A stretch of 13,231 nucleotides of DNA from CAYZEZ01 sp964477295 (GTDB lineage: Bacteria > Bacteroidota > Bacteroidia > Bacteroidales > SM23-62), in the NCBI GenBank assembly GCA_964477295.1, contig CAYZEZ010000124.1, forward strand, positions 1-13,231, in the 5' to 3' direction. The position numbers and the translations under genes are program-made. The notes beneath the pieces are model-generated. The model worked only from the letters and a program-made list of their open reading frames with translations, had not been told where the DNA came from and did no database searches. Shown here piece after piece: positions 8,026 to 13,231 of this stretch; the stretch's first letter is position 1; the number at the start of each line of letters is the position of its first letter.

Positions 8026-9069
8026 GTGGCATACAGCAGGATCATCTGGTATAAACCTGCCGTTTCGAGAATGAAAAAAGTGCCGGTTTCAGTAGTTATC
8101 TGTGCAAAAAATGAAGAACATAACCTCAGTAATAATCTCCCCCTGATATTGGAGCAGGATTATCCGGAATTTGAAGTAGTTGTCGTGAATGATTGCTCGA
8201 ATGACGGTACCGAAGATCTTCTGAAGTCAATGCAATCAAAATATTCCTCTTTACGGTTTACAACCATCAGGGAGGACAGTAAATTCAAACATGGCAAAAA
8301 GCTTGCACTGACCATCGGGATTAAAGCGTCTCAGCATGAAATTATTCTTTTAACAGATGCAGATTGTTATCCTTCGGGGCCCAACTGGATCAGGGAAATG
8401 CAACGGCAATTTAATCATGATGTGTCGGTCGTACTGGGCTACGGAGGATATGAAAAAAGGAAGGGATTACTGAACCTGCTGATTCGGTTCGAGACCCTGT
8501 ACATTGGTATGCAATATTTAAGCTTTGCCCTTCTGGGATTGCCATATATGGGTACAGGCCGGAACCTGGCCTATCGTAAGTCATTGTTTTTCAAGAATAA
8601 AGGATTTGCCAGCCACTTGCATATCATGTCGGGCGACGATGACCTGTTTATAAATGAAGTTGCAAAAAAAGGCAATACACGGATAGTAATGAGTTCTGAC
8701 AGCCTTACCTGGTCGCATCCCGAAGAAACATGGCGAACATGGTTTTATCAAAAAAGACGTCACCTTTCTACCGGCCCGGAATACAGGATCAGAAACAAGA
8801 TCGTTCTTGGCCTTGAATTAATAACCCGGATATTGGTTTACTCAGGATTCATTTATTTGTTGATAAAAAGTATCTGGCCCTTAATAATATTATCTGGTTT
8901 TCTGCTTCGATTGGTCATTTTTATGGTCATTTTTAAAGTGGCAAGTGCACGTTTGAACGAGAAGTATTTATTGCTACCTTCGCCAATATTGGATCCGATT
9001 GTACCGTTAATTAATATATTTATTCACTTCACGAATTACGTGGCAGCCAAGCGAAGCAGATGGAAATAA
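8026..9069 (+). CDS. Membrane-associated family 2 glycosyltransferase
   Basis: This GT-A fold glycosyltransferase probably transfers a sugar from a nucleotide-sugar to a lipid or glycan acceptor at the inner membrane. From the GTG at 8026 it is 347 aa. VSVVICAKNEEHNL (21-34) opens the nucleotide-binding domain, and VVVVNDCSNDGTE (51-63) follows. The DxD metal site is D111-A-D113, the catalytic-base region is SGDDD (202-206), and QKRRH (242-246) stands at the QxxRW position. Two membrane helices lie at about 265-282 and 284-304, with a further hydrophobic stretch at about 322-340. The frame stays open upstream to the TAA at 7930-7932 and encodes another hydrophobic helix ending just at this GTG, but without ATG, GTG or TTG. 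The true start may therefore be an earlier unusual codon. The gene overlaps the next one by 10 bp. The acceptor is unknown. Confidence 0.85.
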   Translation: MAYSRIIWYKPAVSRMKKVPVSVVICAKNEEHNLSNNLPLILEQDYPEFEVVVVNDCSNDGTEDLLKSMQSKYSSLRFTTIREDSKFKHGKKLALTIGIKASQHEIILLTDADCYPSGPNWIREMQRQFNHDVSVVLGYGGYEKRKGLLNLLIRFETLYIGMQYLSFALLGLPYMGTGRNLAYRKSLFFKNKGFASHLHIMSGDDDLFINEVAKKGNTRIVMSSDSLTWSHPEETWRTWFYQKRRHLSTGPEYRIRNKIVLGLELITRILVYSGFIYLLIKSIWPLIILSGFLLRLVIFMVIFKVASARLNEKYLLLPSPILDPIVPLINIFIHFTNYVAAKRSRWK

Positions 9070-9659
9070 ATCCCAATCTTTCAGAAAAGGCCAAGCATGA
9101 TTACCAGCTTGTTGTAAGGGCAAGGCAAGGGGACCAGCAGGCGTATGCCGACCTGATGGGACGGTACAGGGATGCCATCTTTTTTATGCTGCTTAAGATG
9201 GTCAACAATGGCAGTGATGCTGAGGACCTGATGATCGAAGCCTTTGGAAAAGCATTTAAAAACATTGATCAATACACTCCGAATTTTGCTTTCAGCACAT
9301 GGTTATTTAAAATAGCTACTAACAATTGTATCGATTTTATCAGGAAAAAAAGAGCAAGTACTGTTTCCATCGATCAGTCGAACGAAAACCAGGACACACA
9401 AACGGTTACAATCCAATCTGATACACCTGATCCTGAGGAACACATGATCAATAATCAAAAAATAAAGTTATTGCGTGATGTGGTTGCAAAATTAAAGCCG
9501 AGATACAGGACACTCGTTGAATTGCGTTATTTCAAGGAGTACTCCTATGAAGAGATCTCTGATGAACTTGAATTACCGATTGGGACAGTCAAGGCCCAAT
9601 TATTCAGGGCCAGGGAACTACTCTACAATATCCTTAAAAGCTCAAGCTCAAAGATGTGA
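9060..9659 (+). CDS. ECF-like RNA polymerase sigma-70 family sigma factor
   Basis: This 199-aa two-domain sigma factor should direct RNA polymerase to a specific promoter set. Sigma region 2 spans about residues 15-98: DLMGRYRDAIFFMLLKM, then the core-binding segment DAEDLMIEAFGKAFKNIDQY (53-72), then FSTWLFKIATNNCIDFIRKKR (the -10 recognition part). An acidic, Gln/Asp/Thr-rich linker (about 100-130) separates it from region 4 (135-192), whose helix-turn-helix reads YSYEEISDELELPIGTVKAQLFRAREL. Regions 1 and 3 are absent, which fits the ECF group. The ATG lies inside the end of the glycosyltransferase gene (ATGGAAATAA overlap), implying translational coupling. No anti-sigma factor is next to it: downstream come a repeat and rsmG. 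Its regulon cannot be read from the window. Confidence 0.92.
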   Translation: MEINPNLSEKAKHDYQLVVRARQGDQQAYADLMGRYRDAIFFMLLKMVNNGSDAEDLMIEAFGKAFKNIDQYTPNFAFSTWLFKIATNNCIDFIRKKRASTVSIDQSNENQDTQTVTIQSDTPDPEEHMINNQKIKLLRDVVAKLKPRYRTLVELRYFKEYSYEEISDELELPIGTVKAQLFRARELLYNILKSSSSKM

Positions 9660-9685
9660 ATTCCGTGAATCGTAAATCGAGGGAA

Positions 9686-9783
9686 GAATTGAATATTGAA
9701 TATCGAATATTGAACAAGGAATTCTGAAGTATTCTAAATTCAAAATTCGTTATTCGTTATTCATAATTCGATATTCATAATTC
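9686..9783. repeat. Heptad-periodic imperfect inverted repeat (GAATNNN / ATTCNNN)
   Basis: The left arm has GAAN words exactly every 7 bp, starting at 9691, 9698, 9705, 9712, 9719 and 9726. Four of these are GAAT, one GAAC and one GAAG. The right arm has ATTC exactly every 7 bp, starting at 9731, 9738, 9745, 9752, 9759, 9766, 9773 and 9780. The arms are imperfect reverse complements: pairing 9691-9718 with 9756-9783 gives 22 of 28 matches, including a perfect heptad at 9698-9704. A 7-bp period rules out ordinary coding, and it fills most of the gap between the sigma gene and rsmG. It may be a dispersed intergenic element or a long RNA hairpin; its role is unknown. Confidence 0.8.
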
Positions 9784-9808
9784 TTTCACCTCTGCAACCT
9801 TTTTTCTA

Positions 9809-10435
9809 ATGGATCTGATCAGGAAATATTTCCCCGGCCTGCTTCCTCAAATGTACGAGCAACTGGATGAATTCCAGGAACTCATCCGTGGGTGGAACAG
9901 AAAGATTAACCTGGTCTCCAGGAAGGATATCCAATTCCTTTCTGAAAGACATATCCTGCATTCCCTTTCGATTGCAAAAGTTTTTCCTTTTCCACCAAAG
10001 AGTACTATCCTCGATGTAGGAACTGGAGGTGGTTTTCCCGGGATACCACTTGCGATCCTCTATCCGGAGTCCAGGTTTATGCTCATAGATTCAATCGGGA
10101 AAAAGATCAATGTGGTCCATTCCATTTGTTCCGAACTTAAACTGGATAACATCCATACCTCAAATACCCGCATAGAAAACTATTTTGAGGAATATGATTT
10201 TGTAATTGCCAGGGCTGTTACAAACCTTCCACGTTTCAATTCCTGGGTAAGCAAAAACTACATAAAGGGATTGATCTACCTGAAGGGCGGCGATCTGGAA
10301 GAAGAAACCGGGCCCCTGCCTAACGCCCGGGTAATAAATATCTCTGATTTTTTCAAAGAAGAGTTTTTTGAGACAAAAAAGATAGTGTATGTGCCTAAAT
10401 ATGCTGGCAATGGCCCACATTCAGGATCCACTTAA
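9809..10435 (+). CDS. rsmG: 16S rRNA (guanine-N7) methyltransferase RsmG
   Basis: RsmG (GidB) methylates N7 of G527 in 16S rRNA using S-adenosylmethionine; loss gives low-level streptomycin resistance in several bacteria. The 208-aa length is typical. The N-terminal helical part contains NRKINLVSRKD (30-40) and RHILHSLS (47-54), both family signatures. The SAM-binding motif is ILDVGTGGGFPGIPLAIL (67-84), followed by the acidic strand LIDSIGKKI (92-100) and the conserved ARAV (134-137). YLKGGDLEEE (157-166) matches the usual late motif. The protein ends with a short polar tail (about 198-208). The ATG at 9809 is the first in frame and gives the normal N-terminus. The gene is separated from the sigma gene by the heptad repeat, so it may have its own transcript. 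Confidence 0.96.
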   Translation: MDLIRKYFPGLLPQMYEQLDEFQELIRGWNRKINLVSRKDIQFLSERHILHSLSIAKVFPFPPKSTILDVGTGGGFPGIPLAILYPESRFMLIDSIGKKINVVHSICSELKLDNIHTSNTRIENYFEEYDFVIARAVTNLPRFNSWVSKNYIKGLIYLKGGDLEEETGPLPNARVINISDFFKEEFFETKKIVYVPKYAGNGPHSGST

Positions 10436-10574
10436 GAATAATGAGGCGAATATAATTAAGCTAAAGACCGTAAAAAAGGAATGCTGTTTGAACAAACGCA
10501 GTGCAGTGAGTTCATCCCTTATAGCGATATGGTTGATTTTTTAGTTATTTTTCTGTAGCGGTGATTTTTTTGCC

Positions 10575-10600
10575 TGCTTTTTTCACCCGGGAAAAAAGCA
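10575..10600 (+). terminator. Perfect 10-bp inverted repeat between rsmG and rpmH
   Basis: TGCTTTTTTC (10575-10584) and GAAAAAAGCA (10591-10600) are exact reverse complements around a 6-base ACCCGG loop. The hairpin could terminate rsmG transcription, with the T-rich TATATTTTT just after it. However, its 3' edge lies only 8 bp before the -33 box of the rpmH promoter, so an operator or protein-binding role is equally possible. It sits 139 bp after the rsmG stop. Confidence 0.45.
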
Positions 10601-10608
10601 TGTATATT

Positions 10609-10638
10609 TTTGACATTCTAGAAAAAAGACTACTTTTG
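10609..10638 (+). promoter_or_regulatory. Bacteroidota-type promoter of rpmH
   Basis: TTTG (10609-10612) matches the -33 element. TACTTTTG (10631-10638) matches the -7 consensus TAnnTTTG at every fixed position, with 18 bp between. Transcription would start near 10645 and leave a leader of about 20 nt before the rpmH ATG at 10664. It is the clearest promoter in the window and supports a Bacteroidota origin. Confidence 0.78.
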
Positions 10639-10663
10639 CAGTCTAATTTTTAAACCTGGTAAA

Positions 10664-10822
10664 ATGAAAAGGACATTTCAACCATCCAACAGAAAAAGAA
10701 AGAACAAACATGGTTTCAGGAAGCGGATGTCTTCTGTTGACGGCAAGAAGGTGATAGCCAGGCGCAGAGCAAAGGGAAGAAAACGACTTTCCGTTTCTGA
10801 CGAACTTAGACATAAGGCCTGA
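10664..10822 (+). CDS. rpmH: 50S ribosomal protein L34
   Basis: This is a 52-aa, very basic ribosomal protein of the large subunit. It begins MKRTFQPSNRKRKNKHGFRK, the near-invariant L34 opening, and continues with RMSSVDGKKVIARRRAKGRK before a C-terminal tail (SVSDELRHKA) slightly longer than the E. coli protein's. The ATG at 10664 and the TGA at 10820-10822 define it. The gene is monocistronic in appearance, with a consensus promoter 26 bp upstream and a strong hairpin terminator starting 31 bp after the stop. The common partner rnpA and the dnaA locus are not adjacent here. Identification is by sequence and is secure. Confidence 0.98.
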   Translation: MKRTFQPSNRKRKNKHGFRKRMSSVDGKKVIARRRAKGRKRLSVSDELRHKA

Positions 10823-10852
10823 CCCATAACTTGTTACAACATATCTTAATGG

Positions 10853-10884
10853 AAAGCAAAATACCTCGTTATTTTGCTTTTTTT
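10853..10884 (+). terminator. Rho-independent terminator of rpmH
   Basis: AAAGCAAAATA (10853-10863) pairs perfectly with TATTTTGCTTT (10870-10880), an 11-bp stem with a 6-base loop CCTCGT. A run of T follows directly (10878-10884 counting the stem end). It lies 30 bp after the rpmH stop codon and separates rpmH from the downstream operon. Although AT-rich, the perfect stem plus T-run make this a convincing intrinsic terminator. Confidence 0.85.
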
Positions 10885-10925
10885 GTTTCATTTATAGCTA
10901 TTTTTAATCCTCTTCTTACCTGTTC

Positions 10926-11600
10926 ATGGACCACATAGAATGGAGAAATATAAGGCTGGTCGTTTTTGATGTGGACGGCACCCTGTACAACCAGAGAAGA
11001 CTCAGGCAAAAAATGTTATTCTCCCTGGTCTCATTTTACTTACCCAGACCAGCACGATGGTCAGAACTTAGAATATTAAAGATCTTTCGGGAAGAAAGGG
11101 AAAAGAATAAGTCCCGGCCAATAACAGATATTCAACACGACCAGTACATCTGGTGCCAGACAAGAACAGGGAGGGATATTGAACAGATCAAACAGGTTGT
11201 AAACCACTGGATTTTGGAATACCCTCTGCGGTTATTAAATCAACTGATTTATCCCGGACTGCATGAATTATTTGTAGCATTAAATAAAGCCGGTATCAAG
11301 GTTGCCGTACTATCAGATTATCCGGCTGAAAAAAAATTGCAGGCCATGAAACTGCAGGCCGACCTGGTAATAGATGCTGCCGATGAAAGGATTAATGCCT
11401 TAAAACCAGATCCTGCCGGACTCAGATTCATTGCTGAATATTTCAAAACCGATATCCATGAGATAGTCTTCATTGGGGACAGGGAGGATACAGATGGAGA
11501 AGCCGCACATCGGATAAATATGAATTTCATCCTGCTGGATAAGAAAAAAATCTATAAAAACTATTTTCAAAACCTGGCCGAACAAATTGCAACAAGATAA
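10926..11600 (+). CDS. HAD-superfamily phosphatase (subfamily IA-like)
   Basis: This 224-aa hydrolase has all four haloacid dehalogenase motifs. Motif I is FDVDGTLY (14-21) with nucleophile D15 and acid/base D17. Motif II is the serine S130 in VLSDYP (128-133), motif III is K160 in ALKPDP, and motif IV is FIGDREDTDGEAA (182-194) with the metal-binding acidic residues D185 and D188/D190. A helical cap (about residues 25-110) lies between motifs I and II, as in phosphoglycolate-phosphatase-like members. It most likely removes phosphate from a small molecule or a lipid-linked sugar phosphate; the substrate cannot be read from sequence. Its end overlaps the next gene by 14 bp, so it is the first gene of an operon with the methyltransferase and UbiA-family genes. 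No strong promoter was seen in the 41 bp after the rpmH terminator. Confidence 0.88.
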   Translation: MDHIEWRNIRLVVFDVDGTLYNQRRLRQKMLFSLVSFYLPRPARWSELRILKIFREEREKNKSRPITDIQHDQYIWCQTRTGRDIEQIKQVVNHWILEYPLRLLNQLIYPGLHELFVALNKAGIKVAVLSDYPAEKKLQAMKLQADLVIDAADERINALKPDPAGLRFIAEYFKTDIHEIVFIGDREDTDGEAAHRINMNFILLDKKKIYKNYFQNLAEQIATR

Positions 11601-12477
11601 TTCAACATATCATAAATGCTGGATCTGTGATTCCAAAGATCTTAAACTGATTAAGAAATCAGGGATTACAGAAAAGCTTTCGAGCAATAATTTCGCCATA
11701 ACAAATTATGAATATGGAGTAACCGGGGAGTTGAGAAAATGCAAACAGTGTGGTTTTATTCAGTGCACCGATCTGGAAGAAGTAGTCGGTTTCTATGAAG
11801 AGCTGAAGGACCCGGAGTACGAAGATGGCAGGAATGAACGCCTTCTGCAGGAGCGGAGGGTACTCTTATACCTGAAGAAAATTAAGCCCGAAGGCTCCTT
11901 GCTGGATGTAGGTGCAGGTAGTGGCATGCTGGTGGAAGCAGCACTTGGACTGGGTTATGAAGCCGAAGGGATTGAACCTTCAAAATGGCTGTATGAAAGA
12001 GCTCAGAAACACGGACTCCCCGTTCACCTGGGCACTTTTCCTCATCAGGATGCACAGGGGCCTTACGATATCATTACCATGATCGATGTGCTTGAGCATG
12101 TTACCAATCCTTTGGAACTAATGACGGATCTGAGAAAAGGCTTGAAGAAAGATGGCATCCTGGTCATTGTTACACCCGATGTAAAATCCTTCTTTGCCCG
12201 TTTCTTAGGATATAAATGGTGGCATTACCGGATTGCACATATAGGCTATTTTAATAAAAGAAACCTTGCCTTGCTTTCACAGAAGGCAGGACTGCAACTG
12301 CTGGAACAGAAACGGCCAACCTGGTATTTCTCAGCAAGATACTTGACCGTCAGGGTACTATCTTTTCTACCAAAATTTTTACAATTCAGGGTGCCTCGAT
12401 GGTTAGATAAAATAACCATTCCACTTAATTTAAGAGATTCTATTTTAGCAATATATAAACCTGCTAACCATGCTTAG
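11587..12477 (+). CDS. Zinc-ribbon class I SAM-dependent methyltransferase
   Basis: This 296-aa methyltransferase begins with a probable zinc ribbon: C11-W-I-C14 and C52-K-Q-C55, with an intervening beta-rich stretch. A Rossmann-type SAM domain follows. SAM motif I is LLDVGAGSGMLVE (105-117), the acidic strand end is EGIEPS (127-132), and motif II/III is IDVLEHVTNPLELM (166-179). The C-terminal third has KWWHYRIAHIGYFN (210-223), common in methyltransferases of polysaccharide or lipid loci. The start is taken as the TTG at 11587, the only plausible start codon upstream of the first CxxC in this frame; it overlaps the HAD gene by 14 bp. The gene overlaps the UbiA-family gene by 8 bp. The substrate is unknown; a sugar or glycolipid is a guess from family neighbours. 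Confidence 0.85.
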   Translation: MQQDNSTYHKCWICDSKDLKLIKKSGITEKLSSNNFAITNYEYGVTGELRKCKQCGFIQCTDLEEVVGFYEELKDPEYEDGRNERLLQERRVLLYLKKIKPEGSLLDVGAGSGMLVEAALGLGYEAEGIEPSKWLYERAQKHGLPVHLGTFPHQDAQGPYDIITMIDVLEHVTNPLELMTDLRKGLKKDGILVIVTPDVKSFFARFLGYKWWHYRIAHIGYFNKRNLALLSQKAGLQLLEQKRPTWYFSARYLTVRVLSFLPKFLQFRVPRWLDKITIPLNLRDSILAIYKPANHA

Positions 12478-13231
12478 GCATTATATCTCCATAGCAACGC
12501 CAGACCACTGGTTTAAGAACATATTCATGTTACCAGGTATTATCATTGCCTTCATATATGCAAAGCCAGAGTTAAACCAGGAACTTGTCATTAATCTTAT
12601 GGCAGGTATTTTCGCCACCTGCCTTATCGCATCCTCCAATTATGTGATCAATGAATGGCTGGATGCTGAATTTGACAAATATCATCCAACTAAAAAGAAC
12701 CGGCCTTCCCTTGTGGCTAATTTGAATCCGGTCATTATTTATCTGGAGTATGCTTTCCTGGCACTGGCAGGATTGTCGCTTTCCCTGGTAATCTCGCCCT
12801 GGTTTGCACTGACCGAAGTAATATTTCTTATGATGGGTTTCATATATAATGTAAAACCCTTCCGCACCAAGGAAAAGGCCTTCCTTGATGTCATAACAGA
12901 ATCTGTCAATAATCCCATTCGATTTATTCTGGGTTGGATGATTATTATTGCCCTTCCTTTCCCCCCTTCCAGTATACTCATCGCTTACTGGATGGGAGGA
13001 GCCTTTCTGATGGCCACTAAACGGCTGGCTGAATACAGGTTTATTGGCGATCCGGAGAAGGCCGGACTATACAGGAGATCTTTCAACTACTATAACGAGA
13101 ACCGGCTGCTGATCTCCATCTTTTTCTACGCCGTTTGCTCTTCATTCTTCCTGGGAATATTTCTTATAAAATACAGGATCGAATTGTTTAAAAAAATCAG
13201 GAAGCTTACTATCTCCTTTGAAGAAATATCC
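12470..13231 (+). CDS. UbiA-family transferase resembling decaprenyl-phosphate phosphoribose synthase (cut by window edge)
   Basis: An open frame starts at the ATG 12470-12472, inside the end of the methyltransferase gene (8-bp overlap), and runs to the window edge, giving 254 codons. The protein is polytopic, with hydrophobic segments at about residues 20-32, 40-58, 88-108, 112-126, 149-163, 168-182 and 212-233. The start SIATPDHWFKNIFMLPGI resembles the RPxxWxKN opening of the phosphoribosyl branch of UbiA. The first Asp-rich motif is NEWLDAEFDKYHPTKKNRP (61-79), with D65 and D69 and the HPTKKxRP tail typical of Rv3806c-like enzymes. KRLAEYR (184-190) matches the conserved KR-AE block of that branch. 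Such enzymes join phosphoribosyl diphosphate to a polyprenyl phosphate. Ordinary aromatic prenyltransferase activity is less likely but not excluded. Confidence 0.85.
   Translation, partial: MLRHYISIATPDHWFKNIFMLPGIIIAFIYAKPELNQELVINLMAGIFATCLIASSNYVINEWLDAEFDKYHPTKKNRPSLVANLNPVIIYLEYAFLALAGLSLSLVISPWFALTEVIFLMMGFIYNVKPFRTKEKAFLDVITESVNNPIRFILGWMIIIALPFPPSSILIAYWMGGAFLMATKRLAEYRFIGDPEKAGLYRRSFNYYNENRLLISIFFYAVCSSFFLGIFLIKYRIELFKKIRKLTISFEEIS

Noticed and set aside
7842..8054. Plus-strand 70-codon frame with a TTG start upstream of the glycosyltransferase
   Set aside because: It overlaps the hydrophobic helix encoded in the glycosyltransferase frame, has a proline-rich composition typical of a shifted frame, and resembles no known protein.
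9686..9783. CRISPR array or direct-repeat array
   Set aside because: The unit is only 7 bp, there are no spacers of constant length, and no cas genes are nearby; the structure is a periodic dyad.
10486..10497. GTTTG-AA-CAAAC inverted repeat in the rsmG-rpmH spacer as an operator
   Set aside because: Five-base arms are expected by chance in a spacer of this length and nothing else supports a binding site.
10643..10891. Minus-strand 82-codon frame antisense to rpmH
   Set aside because: It covers rpmH and its terminator entirely on the opposite strand; L34 is unmistakable, so this is a shadow frame.

Overview
The window is about 13.2 kb of densely coded bacterial chromosome. It is mostly core housekeeping genes and most likely comes from a Bacteroidota (Bacteroidales-like) genome, probably free-living or from a metagenome. 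The evidence for this is a near-perfect Bacteroidota-type promoter (TTTG, then TACTTTTG) in front of rpmH, protein sequences typical of the phylum (Tgt, IspE, DnaB, RmuC), and moderate GC with AT-rich spacers. No transposase, integrase, phage gene, tRNA, rRNA or CRISPR array was seen.

Layout, left to right. (1) On the minus strand, dnaB (replicative helicase) is followed after 31 bp by rmuC, which is cut by the window edge. ispE (isoprenoid precursor kinase) diverges from dnaB on the plus strand. (2) A minus-strand pair encodes a biotin-dependent carboxyltransferase and a biotin carrier protein 11 bp apart, with no biotin carboxylase nearby. (3) After a 332-bp non-coding gap, the minus-strand pair tgt -> lptG links queuosine tRNA modification and an LPS-export permease. 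(4) On the plus strand, a membrane glycosyltransferase overlaps an ECF-like sigma factor by 10 bp. They are followed by a heptad-periodic inverted repeat and rsmG (16S rRNA methyltransferase). (5) rpmH (ribosomal protein L34, 52 aa) has its own promoter and a strong terminator. (6) A tightly overlapping plus-strand operon holds a HAD phosphatase, a zinc-ribbon SAM methyltransferase and a UbiA-family transferase resembling decaprenyl-phosphate phosphoribose synthase, cut at the right edge.

Most genes belong to conserved core functions: replication, translation, isoprenoid synthesis, envelope export and acyl-CoA carboxylation. The points worth a second look are the 7-bp-period inverted repeat between the sigma gene and rsmG, a glycosyltransferase whose N-terminal membrane helix lies upstream of every canonical start codon, a Tgt lacking the three zinc-binding cysteines, the incomplete carboxylase locus, and the HAD-methyltransferase-UbiA operon, which may be the edge of a polyprenyl-phosphate-pentose or surface-glycan pathway. 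No wholly new defence or mobile system is evident.
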